64,000 nucleotides of DNA from assembly GCA_965221295.1 (NCBI GenBank), contig OZ244879.1:1674001-1738000 (forward strand), read 5' to 3'. A program made the translations under genes and the position numbers. Below the pieces are notes generated by a model. It did no database searches and was not told the DNA's origin. It saw only the letters and a list, made by a program, of their open reading frames with translations. Positions 45,001 to 52,951 of the stretch are shown here, piece after piece. Position 1 is the first letter of the stretch. The number at the start of each line of letters is the position of its first letter. Source of the DNA: Bin87 sp965221295. Its GTDB lineage: Bacteria; Chloroflexota; Dehalococcoidia; Lucifugimonadales; UBA3495.

Positions 45001-47179
45001 GTCCGACAGCTGCCCGCCCAACGTGGCCAACCCCATCGGCGACCAGACTATTTCGGTCAACACGCCGCTGTACATCCCGCTGGAGATGGAAGGCGCCCAT
45101 GTGTTCTTCGATGGCGACGGCGACGCCCTGAGCTACTCCGTCTCCGGGTCGTCCTCAGTGGCGACCGTTACGCTGTCCAACAACCAGTTGACCATCCTGG
45201 GACTAAACAATGGCGACCTCGACGTCACCGTCACCGCCAGCTCGGGGAATCCGACGGAGACCGTAACGGACGAGTTCACCGTAACGGTGACCGGCGACTC
45301 CAGCCCCACTTTCCTCGGCGCCAACATCGGAGACTTGGGCTATATCATCAGCGTTCCCATAGACACCGTGGACCTGCCTGACGCCAGCGGCGGCAACGGC
45401 TCGGTGACCTATGCCTTCACCGGCGCGCTACCCGCTGGCCTCAGCTATGACTCCGCCACCCGCGAGATCAGCGGTACGCCCACGGCGCTGCAATCGGCGG
45501 TTACCTACACCTACACGGCCACCGACACCGACGGCGACACCGCGACGTTGACCTTCACCATCAAGGTGGAGGTTGACTCCAGCCCGTCCTTTGGCTCCAG
45601 CAGGGTGGCCAACCAGACCTATCTCAACACACTGGACGTTGTTTCCTTGGAGCTTCCCGAGGCCACCGGCGGCAATTCTCCGTTGACCTACACGTTGACT
45701 CCGGCGCTGCCCACGGGCCTGAGCTTCAACGCCGAGTATCGCCGCATCACGGGAACTCCGAACGTCAACCGACGCACCAGCGACACCTACACCTACACCG
45801 TGACCGACAACGACGGAGACACGGCCACGCTGACCTTCAGGATCACGGTGGTCTATAATCTGTACCCGTCGTTCGGAAGCCAGCCCCTGACCAGCTACGT
45901 GTTCTACGAGAACACGCCCGTTGGCATCGTGTCGCTTCCCGTGGCCATCGGCGGCAACGCACCGCTGACCTACACCCTCACCCCTGGGCTGGCCCCCGGG
46001 CTGAGTTTCGACGCCAACAGCCGTCAGATTACCGGGACTCCCACCGTGGCTCCCAGCGCCACGACCCACTACTACGACGTAGTTGACGCGGACGGCGACC
46101 GCGCGTCCCTGGGCCTCACCATATTGGTGGTGGAGGACCTGGACCGGGACGACGACGGTCTGATTGAAGTCAGCACCAAAGCGCAGCTCGCCGCCATCCG
46201 CTGGGACCTGGACGGAAACGGCTTCCCCACCGCTTCCAGGGCTCAGCAATACCGGGCGGCCTTCGACCTCACCGAGGAGGGCGCGTTGGTTCCATGCCGC
46301 GGCGTCAGCTGCCACGGCTACGAACTCGTCAACGACCTGTTCTACGATACCGCCACAGAAACTGCCAACTACATCGGGGACAATGCCAACCCGTTCAACG
46401 CCGAGTTCAACGGCAACGGCCACGAGCTTCGGGGCATGGTCTTCACCACCGGCGTGGCCAACAACACCGGTCTCTTCGGCGTGATTGGAACGCAGGGCCA
46501 CGTTTACAACGTCAACATGGTTGGCGGCGGCTCAATTTCGTGGAGCAACAACTGGAAGAACAACCTCCACGGCAACGCCGGCATGATCGCCGGAATCAAC
46601 AAGGGCACAATCTCGACCAGCCGCACCAAGGACGGAGTAATCCAAGGATCCACCGGTGGTGGCATGATCGCCGGCACCAACATGGGTACCATCTCGAACA
46701 GCTACGTCCTGAATGGCGACGTTCAGAGCGGGGAGGCCGCCGGCATCGTGGTCGGTCGGAATAACCAGGGCGCCAGGATCATCAACGTGTACAGCGGCGA
46801 CGGCATCGCGTGGACCCAGCACAAGAACCAGCGGGTAGCCGCCTTCGTGGGCCGCAACTACGGCAGTATCGAGGATAGCTACACCATCGGCAAGGCGAAA
46901 CGCAGAGGCACCCGCTACGGTCCTCTCAATGGGCTTAGGTCCAGCACCAGCAGCATCAACGACAGCTACTTCTACTCCGTCCACCCGTCGGATGAGTACT
47001 TTGGCGGCACGCTGAAGACGCGGGAACAGCTCAAGGCTCCCACCAGCGCTACAGGCATCTACGGCAACTGGGATACGGAATGGTGGGACTTTGGGAACGA
47101 CAGGGACTACCCGGCATTGAAGGCGGACTGGAACGGCGACGGCGTGAAGACTTGGCGGGAGTTCGGCGTCCAGAGATAG
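36011..47179 (+). CDS. Giant secreted adhesin of 17 He_PIG domains and three GLUG modules
   Basis: From ATG 36011 the protein has 3722 residues. A signal peptide (AKVALLAALVLLLMAVTLLV, then MAQ) leads the protein out. Order by nucleotide position: He_PIG 36190-36480; fibronectin-like 36481-36895; two He_PIG; fibronectin-like 37460-37870; TPTPVPTA linker 37877-38566; He_PIG; GLUG module 38845-40330; cadherin-like 40340-40630; ten He_PIG 40635-43410; GLUG module 43420-44945; cadherin-like 45010-45295; three He_PIG to 46135; GLUG module to the end. Each GLUG module starts with a DxDDDG loop and ends with a DGDG...EFG loop. There is no C-terminal anchor. It is intact, with no stop. Large secreted repeat proteins of this kind act in attachment or matrix; this role is inference. 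Long open frames on the other strand are only shadows of the repeats. Confidence 0.9.
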   Translation: MSKVIPASLAKVALLAALVLLLMAVTLLVISPTVMAQPTPPATPAPATTPSPTATPPPADIAPFFGPQYVEDQAFPLGVASQGMTLPEATGGNGTLSYRLSPTLPAGLSFDASSRQITGTPTALMPETIFTYTVSDADGNTSAADEDALIFYVTVGYNAQTTAPTNVRVTPKAQGLIVTWDWQDDTGGKCVLEDNSPGFEIIYRKATVDWVESAVLESNTADNGAFEIFVGPGTSFTDQSFAIDEDAEGYIRPDQNGVRLDPVEYEIMMLAYSALCYHANSDFTSPVSDTPLTPPPPLSFGTQVIADQTYVDNSTIDTLQLPQASGGDGTLTYSLTPALPSGLIYNASSRQITGTPAVVRAATEYTYTATDAAGDTASLTFNITVEADIAPDFGSQYVEALTFPLGVARKGLTLPEATGGNGTLNYRLSPTLPAGLSFDASTRQITGTPTALMPETIFTYTVSDSDGNTSASDEDSLAFLLFVGYNARTTAPTNVRITPKEQGLIVTWDWQDDTGGLCLFEGDLPGFQVNYRKTTAEWVVPSFLVLNTADNGAYEILHFSDGPIVDQSFTIDEDAMGFDRSEQNGVRLDPEEYEVRLLAYSSLCYHSNSVFTSPVSGTPLTPSPTATPVPTATPTPTPTATPTPVPTATPTPVPTATPTPVPTATPTPVPTATPTPVPTATPTPVPTATPTPVPTATPTPVPTATPTPAPTATPTPAPTATPTPTATPTPTATATPTPVPTATPTPPPTATPTPVPTATPTPPPTATPTPAPTATPTPTPTATPTLTPTATPTLTPTATPTPTATATPTPTATATPTPTATPTPVPPTATPTPTATPAPTATPGPTPTQLPPPNFGSQTVDDQNYVQSFPITQVQLPAATGGNGTLTYSLSPLLPAGLSFDATSRTLKDTPTGAQAVTEYTYKVTDSVGLSATLTFDITVRLGDDLDTDDDGLIDIWNVAQLNALRWDLDADGAPDTNNAAYEAAFSAFPRKGLGCNEDETDVADRVCIGYELAADLDFDSDSDGDVDANDHNGLYWNNGKGWTPIGGAFAGLLDGDGRTIYNLHINDDRRSQSPSNEFNLYYGLFKEIGASGEVRNLNLVDADITAHSAIDLGGLDRSRAGILAGLLKGTVSGVTTSGSVAAQVGAGFAGDLAGGLVGHVDSSGASITRSSSSATVAGGSRSGGLVGRMESGSITLSSTSGNVKVASLAANGVETPEAEAGGLVGYAEDDGDISIDSSYSTATVSGSDALGGLVGYLGEGNSITGSYAAGNVTGIGTGNVHLGGLVGEVAGATIASSYSVATVAGDTASVSSLVGGQLDGDVGRTSDISGGYGAGTLIFTGTQDDPISGLFGNRRLYRGQSGVTDMYWDKETTGIALAEGASGVAKTTAELQTPTSSAGIYASWDTSRWDFAGSCDYPVLKADMDGDGTATWQELGNQAIAANCPPILVNPIPDVSITVNASLTIPLAGAGNPVFFDSDGDTLSFTVSGSSPAGSATVSGGQLTVQGLSNGSFTATVVASDGVSSSTASDAFRVTVSGDSGPSFLTNIVPDQTYTQHVPINVLQLPAAIGGDGTLTYSVSPTLPAGLSFDANARQISGTPTVAQSATTYTYAATDSNGTTATITFDITVEGAPTFGSQTVADQTYYLNKAISVLQLPAATGDGTLTYTLRRFLPWGLSFDATTRQLSGTPTRLQAATQYTYTATDSNGATAVLTFNITVEKAPDFGAATVADQNYVQHRPIATLQLPAATGGDGTLTYAVSPALPDGLSFDASSRQISGTPTVAQSATTYTYTAIDSNGDTASLNFDITVAANLVPSFRTQTIADQTYVENLAISTLQLPAATGGDGSLTYALTPSLPAGLSFDASVRQITGTPTGAQAATTYTYSASDSEGDSVSLTFEVTVEPDTNPGFNSSLPDQTYVTGSNIVPLALPDATGGNAPLSYTFSGTLPQNLSYQSGVRQIIGKPSAAQAATSFTYTVTDVDNDQDSIGFNITVEAADETPQIGAMIADQVFRAGTAIATLQLPAATGGNGTVTYALTPGLPLGLTFDATARTVTGTPATDQDATDYYYTATDGDGDFSGVVFSITVLASNAPEFPGFGGGLIGGVGDQVYVVGRTIPPLQLPAATGGNGALTYSLDGTLPAGLNFDAVTRQLTGTPTTPQPSTTYIYKVTDAANGMASLTFDIKVTPNDKPTFGDHSIPDQIFTTKATVGVVQLPAATGTDTPLTYTLTGTLPAGLSFDAATRRITGAPSATQAAVSYTYTVADSDGDTASLTFNIIVEDNAKPTFSGQSIGDQSYISGIAIADLTLPVASLGSEPYTYSLTGALPAGLSFDASSRTISGTPTATQSAVTYTYTATDVLAETVSLTFTITVLADVAPSFNATIPNQTYIHTYQIDTLNLPAATGGNGTLTYDLGGILPSGLTFDQNARTITGTPTGLLRATSYTYTATDADGDKATLTFTITVDRADDFDTDDDGLIEVANLAQLNAIRWDLDGDGAVRDADKAAYQALFSDRPRHNMGCNEDEADLADRVCIGYELTADLDFDSNGNNRSDANDHNGIYWNNGKGWTPMGGSFSGVLEGNNHSISHLYINDDRSNEDTTQSGTKIVRYGLFRAIHSDGEVRNLSLVDVDILVRSPKDQVISGIIHETLFRVGALAGFSAGKISGVHVSGVLETLAEQDHRAIHGAGDNVGGLVARMDGENALVTHSSSSAKIYGYDDVGGLVGVVWKGDISHSYTTGDVLGILYVGGLVGFVWREADAEITSSYATGWVRGHQSTGGLVGQLEDGNYIIGSYATGLVTSRFLIDEFGVSIDGFDTGGLVGTLRGGHIVSSYASGLALQDDNVGGLVGSKNDWSLTVLGTISDSYSTGDVYDDYNIPNPGARGGLIGRRYSGNSNYPSVLNSYWDTETSGFTTSAGGVGKTTAQIQNPISKSGIYAQWDTTYWEFRNTCDYPALKADMDGDGIATVEEFGNPVNMPKNPGQGNRSSLTPYQAAASDSCPPNVANPIGDQTISVNTPLYIPLEMEGAHVFFDGDGDALSYSVSGSSSVATVTLSNNQLTILGLNNGDLDVTVTASSGNPTETVTDEFTVTVTGDSSPTFLGANIGDLGYIISVPIDTVDLPDASGGNGSVTYAFTGALPAGLSYDSATREISGTPTALQSAVTYTYTATDTDGDTATLTFTIKVEVDSSPSFGSSRVANQTYLNTLDVVSLELPEATGGNSPLTYTLTPALPTGLSFNAEYRRITGTPNVNRRTSDTYTYTVTDNDGDTATLTFRITVVYNLYPSFGSQPLTSYVFYENTPVGIVSLPVAIGGNAPLTYTLTPGLAPGLSFDANSRQITGTPTVAPSATTHYYDVVDADGDRASLGLTILVVEDLDRDDDGLIEVSTKAQLAAIRWDLDGNGFPTASRAQQYRAAFDLTEEGALVPCRGVSCHGYELVNDLFYDTATETANYIGDNANPFNAEFNGNGHELRGMVFTTGVANNTGLFGVIGTQGHVYNVNMVGGGSISWSNNWKNNLHGNAGMIAGINKGTISTSRTKDGVIQGSTGGGMIAGTNMGTISNSYVLNGDVQSGEAAGIVVGRNNQGARIINVYSGDGIAWTQHKNQRVAAFVGRNYGSIEDSYTIGKAKRRGTRYGPLNGLRSSTSSINDSYFYSVHPSDEYFGGTLKTREQLKAPTSATGIYGNWDTEWWDFGNDRDYPALKADWNGDGVKTWREFGVQR
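37877..38566 (+). repeat. 24-bp tandem repeats coding TPTPVPTA, about 690 bp
   Basis: The region encodes PTATPTP units; the commonest 24-bp unit (acgccgacgccagtacccacagcc and close variants) codes for TPTPVPTA. Variants carry A, T, P or L instead of V. All repeats are multiples of three, so length changes keep the frame. It joins He_PIG/fibronectin-like domains to the rest of the adhesin as a stiff or extended stalk. Confidence 0.9.
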
Positions 47180-47628
47180 CGGTGTCCACGCGGCAGTCGC
47201 GGGGCCAACTGGATCAGCGCCATGGCTTTGCCTACGCGCCATCGCCGCGCGCATCGACATCAAGCGGCTGGCCCGACTCCAGGTTGTCAAGCCTTGGAAC
47301 GTTTGGCGCGCCGCTGCATCGAAGCCGCGCTTGACGGCGGGGGTGGCAAGTAGCCTCGCGCGGCGCCGCCAAACGCAAGGCGCCCCTCACCCGCCACAAG
47401 TTCCCTCGCCCAGAGACCGGGAGATCCCTGAGCGAGTCGAACAGAAACAGATTTTGGCAGCATTGGCCACCCTGCGAGGCCGGCAAGATTGTGAAGAACG
47501 GCAAGCAGGCGAGCAAACGGCGATACCGTTGCAGGTCATGTTCCCGGCAGTTCAATGATCCTGGAGCGAGTTGCGGACATCGAGCATCGGCGGAAACTAT
47601 CGGCGTCGCGGTGCGGATGTACTAAGGC
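47180..47628 (+). other. Gene-free stretch after the giant adhesin
   Basis: No coding signal or terminator hairpin is visible. Confidence 0.5.
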
Positions 47629-47829
47629 GGAACATCGTACAAGCAGACTGGCGAAACGCTGGCAGGCGCCCTCAACATTGAAGAGCCGAATAAAGCGACG
47701 GTTTGTCGATGGGCGCTGAATTACACCGACGCCGCCAAACGCGCCATCTGGTTACTCCCAACGCGACGTTCAACTACATGCGAATGCGCCGCTAAACAAA
47801 ATGCCGCTAGCCAATGCTGGGAGAAATAG
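47629..47829 (+). pseudogene. IS6-like transposase, small N-terminal fragment
   Basis: Reads GTSYKQTGETLAGALNIEEP, NKATVCRWALNYTDAAKRAI, WLLPT and stops at 47829. The pattern 'Y.Q..E.L......K.TV.RW...YT..AKR' is that of the helix-turn-helix start of IS6-like transposases. No DDE domain follows. Confidence 0.45.
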
Positions 47830-48033
47830 GACGTGTGCACATTGGAACCAGGGGCCACCCAACGCCAAATCTTATCCGCCGCCTCCATGGGCTTGTAGGC
47901 CATCCGATCTCACAACCAAGCAGACGGTGGTAAAGAAAAGGATGACCAACAGGAAACCCAATATTCGGTTGCGATGAGTAGTCATCAAGCCAATCCCTCG
48001 GATCTGATCGGGCGCGTCCCGACGCGGTGTTTG
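47830..48033. other. Short spacer before the lipoprotein gene
   Basis: Contains no convincing gene. The frame at 47721-47903 on the minus strand lacks protein-like composition. Confidence 0.4.
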
Positions 48034-48858
48034 TCAGTTATCGGCTGGGCGCAACATCTGCTCCAGCCCTGCCAATGTCATGGTCTCCCCGTGGGCCTTG
48101 GCAGCCTGAAGGTCCGTCATAACAGCCGGTTCGCCCGCCAAGAGGTGACCTTTGGACGGAACTCTGATGGCGGTGGCTCCATCGATCGCCCACACCTGTC
48201 TTCCAAAATAAATATATGCTTCTCCCTCGAACTCGGTTAATTCCGCCTGGGTCAGTTGAGCGCGGGTCGGATCGCCCGGGAATTGGGAACTATCTGCATC
48301 GACGAATGACTTGCGGAGAAACAAGATATAGCTGCCGTCGACATCAAGGGACGCATTCCGCGCTCCGGCGGGAGTCACTATTTCAATCGACTCAGGCAGT
48401 GCGCCACGCAGCGTATCGACGACTTCCAACCGTGTGCGCGTCCACTCAGGTATGAAGTTCTTCTCGGTGGGCTTGATGGTCACGTGGCGGCGGGATATGG
48501 CTTTGACTCGTGCGATGGCGTCGTAATCGTCACTTTGGGCGGCGTCTGTGATTTGATCGGTCAACGATGGCGTTGCGGTCGGGGTAGCAGACGCAGCAGC
48601 AGGGCGGGCTGGCGCTACTTCCGTCGGGGTGGTCGGGGTCGGTAAGGCGGTACTGGTCGGCCCTTCGGTCGGCTTGATGCAGCCGTCGGTTTCAGGGTTA
48701 GACCTCTCGGCATTACACAAAGGAAGCGGTTGTTGCTGACCAGTCGGCGCGGCCGGCGCGCAGGCCAGCGCAATCATCACGCCGGCCAATAGCGCCCCTA
48801 CCAACGCTAGTATGGCGATGCGTAAGTGTGTGGCGCCGGCTGTTGGTTTCGTGGGCAT
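48034..48858 (-). CDS. Putative lipoprotein with a PT-rich linker
   Basis: I start at ATG 48858, with AGGAGG 6-7 bases upstream. The 274 residues begin with a basic segment and a hydrophobic helix (IAILALVGALLAGVMIALAC) whose end ALAC fits a lipobox, so residue C34 may be lipidated. A PTSTALPTPTTPTEVAP linker follows. The outer domain of about 150 residues (YDAIARVKAISRRHVTIKPT, LEVVDTLRGALPESIEIVTP, GSYILFLRKSFVDADSSQFP) is beta-rich and not recognised. It faces the same way as the 1424-aa protein but stands alone. Confidence 0.75.
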   Translation of the reverse strand: MPTKPTAGATHLRIAILALVGALLAGVMIALACAPAAPTGQQQPLPLCNAERSNPETDGCIKPTEGPTSTALPTPTTPTEVAPARPAAASATPTATPSLTDQITDAAQSDDYDAIARVKAISRRHVTIKPTEKNFIPEWTRTRLEVVDTLRGALPESIEIVTPAGARNASLDVDGSYILFLRKSFVDADSSQFPGDPTRAQLTQAELTEFEGEAYIYFGRQVWAIDGATAIRVPSKGHLLAGEPAVMTDLQAAKAHGETMTLAGLEQMLRPADN

Positions 48859-49282
48859 GGCGAGCCTCCTATTTGATTTACGGCTGCGCATGGCTGATGA
48901 GTAGTTCCTTTCCGTCCAACATGACGTCAACGCGGAGGGTTCGGCAGGTAAAGACTGGAACATTATTGTTGAAGGGGAGGGAACGCGCTGGACTGGTTTC
49001 AGAAGTTATGTCCGGTTCCTGCGAATGGCGCGGCAACTATGACGAAATCACGCGTGTCGGTGGAATGACATCCGTTGATCCCGAAATCTGGATCGTTTGA
49101 CTGCGCACATTGTTCGTACTCCGGTTCTTTCCGCAAATGCCTCGTTCGCCAGATAGTTGTATTCGCTAGGTCTGACGGCTAGACCCCGAGACCCAGCGCT
49201 TTCAATGGCGGCCGACATGTTGAAAAGGCCCGCAGGTTGGCCCCTTGTGATAGGATAGCGCATCTACGGCAGTGAGGTGTCC
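48859..49282. other. Gene-free stretch
   Basis: No coding signal, hairpin or repeat recognised. Confidence 0.5.
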
Positions 49283-49800
49283 ATGAGAGGCGAGGCTATC
49301 CAAAAGGCCATGATGCTGACGGCCATCCCCTCAAGGTTATGGCGCCTCCAAAGTCATCCCGCCCGGCGCAACAAGCCCTCGGTCGATGCCGCCGCGACCC
49401 AACTCTCGCACACCTTCGACCGGATGAACGCCGCCAGCGGTCGGGCGCCAATGCTGCCGAAGCATTCGCTGAAGAGTCGCCTGTTGATGGCGTCGTTTAC
49501 GGCCCCCAGCGAGCGGGCGTTTTGAGAATGGCTGCAGGATGACCACATTGGTGTTCAAGTGGTTTCTGTACCTGAACATATTGGACCACAGCGTCGACCC
49601 CTCGATAATCGCCAAGAATCGGGAATGGTGGTTCAACGCCCAGATGTCTCGGGAGTCTCTACCGGAGATCCTAATGCAAGCTCGGATGCAGAGACTGATG
49701 CGGGAAGGGCGCTTCAGCCGTCCCTTGACCAAACGGTTCCAGATCCAATCAGCAAGACATTTCACCAATCCACAACGTCCCATTTCGACGCCCGGTGGGA
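49283..49800 (+). pseudogene. IS5/IS1182-type transposase, decayed copy
   Basis: From ATG 49283 the frame reads MRGEAIQKAMMLTAIPSRLW, then VDAAATQLSHTFDRMNAASG, HSLKSRLLMASFTAPSERAF and a TGA at 49522. The +1 frame resumes with FKWFLYLNILDHSVDPSIIA and KNREWWFNAQMSRESLPEIL, MQARMQRLM. The same succession stands in the relic at 26945-27356. Ends cannot be placed. It is on the + strand, the other copy on the minus strand. Confidence 0.7.
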
Positions 49801-49947
49801 AATGACCGAACACGACGGGCCCGTCGAGTAGGTCTGCCGGCCGCGTTGGAGACGCACACCGTCTATCCATTGTTGCAACAGGCCATCGATACCGGCCTGG
49901 CGCTCACCATCTACTAGGCGGCGCAGCTCCTGGAGGAGGAAATCGAG

Positions 49948-51963
49948 ATGATAGCGACCAAAGACATCGTTCTGGCGGCGCGCGTGGGCCTGATTCAAGG
50001 CGGCCGCGCCATCACCAAATTCCGCCGCGTTTCGCTGATTTTCGTTGCGCTCGCCTGCGTAGGCATCATCGCCTACGCCAGCGGAACGGGCATTTTGCGG
50101 CTGGCAGAGGCCAATGAACCGGTGGATACCGTCGTATTCCGCCTCGGGCCCACGATGCACCACGACAGCAACGGGGATGTCCACGCGGGCCGTCGTCCCT
50201 CCCATGTCCAGATAACGCATTCGTTCGGGCATGGCCATTTTGAATTGCGTAAGGGCGACACCAAACGCACATTCGTTATCCCCTACAGTAGCCAGCTCGA
50301 CCCAGGTCGGACCAACGCCGGCTGGCTTGTTCACTATTATTTGGGGAGCCGATTCAAGCGCACCCAGCCTAGTGATCCAAACTTCACCGGCTACGGCGAC
50401 AATCGCCACCAACGCTATTGGGAGGCGATGCGCGTCCGGTTGATTGGCGCGATCACCAGTTACGCCACCCATCACTACCGGGACGCCTCCCCAATCAGCT
50501 ACGCCATCAACGAACACGAGGCGGGCGTAACCGAGGAGTGGGCGGAGCGATTGTGGGACAGCCAGCCATTGCCCGGCGTCAAGCGCGTAGAAAACGGGAT
50601 TATCACCGCTCCAACCCGCGAAGAAGCGGACGAGATAACGCTGACGCTGGGCGAGGGCCGCAATCGCAGTTGGTGGACCCTCACCGGCCCCCAAGTGGAT
50701 CTGGCTCCCGCCTTGCAGTTCATCGGCAACCGGTTGCCCTACAGTCTGCCAGAAGACAAGATTGAAATGCGCCTGCTGGACAGCGGGGAATTCCGTGTTT
50801 ACCGCCTGCCCGTTAGCGGCAACGGCAATAAGCCGGGCGCCATCACCCTCACAGAATCCGAGATGTGGGAGTTCTTCGGCATAGTGCAGCAACTGCTAGG
50901 CAAGCAAGGGATAACTGCCATCCATCAGGGCATCTATGTGGGCACTCCTGCTGGGATTCCGCCCGCGCCCCCGGCAACGCCGACGCCAACACCCACGGCA
51001 ACGCCAACGCCGGAGCCAACCGCGACACCGACGCCAGAGCCAACGCCCACGCCCACGCCAACTCCCATACCGACAGCGACGCCGGAACCGACCGCGACAC
51101 CGGAGCGGACAGCAACAGCGACGCCCACACCAGAGCCGACGCCGTTTGCCCGCCTGGACCCAGATCCAACAACTCTGACGTGGGCGACTGGCGACAAAGA
51201 GCGAACGCTCACAGTGCGCGCCTATCCACCCAAAATGCCAGTATTGTTGCTGGTTCACCCCAACGACGGTCAGCCTCCAGTCATCGCGGACGCGTATCAA
51301 GAGGACGGTTGCTCCATACCAGACGACGATTATGCCGTGCGCGTAGTGGCCGACGGCGACAAGTTGACCATCAAAATCTGTGAAGAGAACCTCGCGCAGA
51401 CCGGGGACAATTCCGACATTATCATCATGGAATGGCAGCGGGAGCACAACATCCGCTACGTCGTGAACGTGTTGGCGGAGCGGCCAACGCCCACTCCGAC
51501 GCCAGAACCTACAGCGACGCCCGCCCCCACCGCCACCCCATCGCCGCCACCGGCCCCGTTGCCCGGCCTGACGGATTGGGCGCGCGGAGCGTTTGGCCAC
51601 TGGCCATACGGGCAAGGCTATCAAAGCGACTCGCGCCTGGAAGTGTACGACTGTTATGGCCGCTCTACCTTCTTGACGGGGCCGCATCGGGCGACAACGG
51701 CCATGGGGCCGCTGTACGCGTGGATAACCAGAAAAGTGGATGAAATCCCAGATCGGGTAGACGAAGAACAAAGCTTCTTCCTGGACCACGGTTGCAGCGT
51801 TGGGCATGGCGGTCAGCAACCTCTGACCCTGTATCGGGATTACGCAGAGACTGCGGGGTTCGAGGTGGAACGACCCCTGACGCTCGAGGAAACCTACGAA
51901 TTGATGCGCCTGGTCAACAAGGCCTACGTGGACGAACACGTTTCCATCGAAACCAACCACTAA
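49948..51963 (+). CDS. Membrane-anchored secreted protein with two PT-rich linkers
   Basis: ATG 49948 follows GGAGGAGGAAAT. The 671 residues start with a cytoplasmic segment and one membrane helix (VSLIFVALACVGIIAYASGT, residues 29-48), so the rest is outside, possibly uncleaved. The first outer domain (about 55-345) is not recognised: RPSHVQITHSFGHGHFELRK, SYATHHYRDASPISYAINEH. A PTATPTPEPT linker (about 345-405) leads to a small beta domain (LTWATGDKERTLTVRAYPPK), a second linker and a C-terminal domain with two or three Cys (DSRLEVYDCYGRSTFLTGPH, FFLDHGCSVGHGG). The last domain repeats ITRKVDEIPDRVDEEQ-type charged stretches. Linker type matches the neighbouring surface proteins. I cannot assign a function. 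Confidence 0.75.
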   Translation: MIATKDIVLAARVGLIQGGRAITKFRRVSLIFVALACVGIIAYASGTGILRLAEANEPVDTVVFRLGPTMHHDSNGDVHAGRRPSHVQITHSFGHGHFELRKGDTKRTFVIPYSSQLDPGRTNAGWLVHYYLGSRFKRTQPSDPNFTGYGDNRHQRYWEAMRVRLIGAITSYATHHYRDASPISYAINEHEAGVTEEWAERLWDSQPLPGVKRVENGIITAPTREEADEITLTLGEGRNRSWWTLTGPQVDLAPALQFIGNRLPYSLPEDKIEMRLLDSGEFRVYRLPVSGNGNKPGAITLTESEMWEFFGIVQQLLGKQGITAIHQGIYVGTPAGIPPAPPATPTPTPTATPTPEPTATPTPEPTPTPTPTPIPTATPEPTATPERTATATPTPEPTPFARLDPDPTTLTWATGDKERTLTVRAYPPKMPVLLLVHPNDGQPPVIADAYQEDGCSIPDDDYAVRVVADGDKLTIKICEENLAQTGDNSDIIIMEWQREHNIRYVVNVLAERPTPTPTPEPTATPAPTATPSPPPAPLPGLTDWARGAFGHWPYGQGYQSDSRLEVYDCYGRSTFLTGPHRATTAMGPLYAWITRKVDEIPDRVDEEQSFFLDHGCSVGHGGQQPLTLYRDYAETAGFEVERPLTLEETYELMRLVNKAYVDEHVSIETNH

Positions 51964-52241
51964 CGGCGATCGGGGCGCGGCCCGCATTGTGAGACGCGCC
52001 CCCTTCACTGGAACAACCTAGATGGTGATGCGCGCCGGTTGGCCCGCAGCGAACCGGCCAGGCGCAATTTGCGACTCTGCTGATTCATGCGCTAGTGACC
52101 GCTACCGGCAACGGATATGGGAGCGCCTATTATCGCGGTCTGCTGGGCCGAACGACGGCTCAATCGAAGACGTCTACGCCACTGAGCCAGTTGCGACGCA
52201 GGGGACTGGTCGACCAGAACGGCGCGACCTGCGTTGCCCGC
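51964..52241. other. Spacer with no gene seen
   Basis: Frames here break often. A GNGYGSAYYRGLLGR phrase near 52110 may be the start of the GLUG relic that follows. Confidence 0.35.
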
Positions 52242-52418
52242 GATTGGGACACGACGGCCAGCGGCCTGACCACCACCGGCAACGTCGAAGGCAAGCTCAC
52301 CACCGAGCTGCAGACGCCCACCCGCGTCAGCCACGGGCATCTACGCCACGGACATGCTCCGGTGCGGGATTTCGGCGCCGCAACGGACTATCCGACGCTG
52401 GCAGCGCTCAAGGACTAG
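52242..52418 (+). pseudogene. GLUG-module remnant, C-terminal end
   Basis: The frame encodes DWDTTASGLTTTGNVEGKLT, TELQTPT, then after a double frameshift an ATGIYATD phrase, and VRDFGAATDYPTLAALKD. The intact modules read YWDTETSGFTTS...GKTTAQIQNPIS.SGIYAQWD...DYPALKAD. It is on the + strand, unlike the intact GLUG gene to its right, so it is a separate lost paralogue. Confidence 0.6.
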
Positions 52419-52951
52419 CCGACCTGGTGTAGGGAGCAACCCGCAGCCTCTCTAGAGGGTTGCCGGCCGTCCCACACGACGATGAAATCACCAGACGTTC
52501 TTCGACTTGGCTGGCGTTCGCAGTTCTGGCGGCCGAAGACACCCTAAAGTTACACCTCCCACCGGAAAATGCGCAGTGGGCCGCCACCACGCACAAAAAC
52601 GAGACCTTCGCGATTGGGTTCCGATTGGCTGGCTGCCATCTGGTTTCGGCCATTGATCCGCCAGGCGTCCAACGACCAGCGCCCCGGCGTCACGCCGGCA
52701 GGTCGCAACAGAGGGGGACAGGGGAATGTCCCCCGTCGGCAGGGGGAGCGGATGGGGCGATGGCAAGCCTCAGGCGAACGCCATCCGCCCCAACTTGGCT
52801 GGCTTGCGGCGCCATGAAGGGATCCTCTGTCTCCGGGCCGTCGATACTGATGCCGCTGTAGAATCGGCCCAAAGACGGAGACGCCTGGCTGTCTAATCCA
52901 GCGGCTCCGTCCAATCTGTTGGGCCTGTACGATGGGCTGAGGATGCGTCCG
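52419..52951. other. Spacer before the GLUG protein stop
   Basis: No coding signal, no terminator hairpin with a T run recognised. Confidence 0.45.

Noticed and set aside
49860..49945. PIN-domain relic (phrases like LLQQAIDTGLALTIY) upstream of the 671-aa gene
   Set aside because: Too short and interrupted by a stop to separate from chance.
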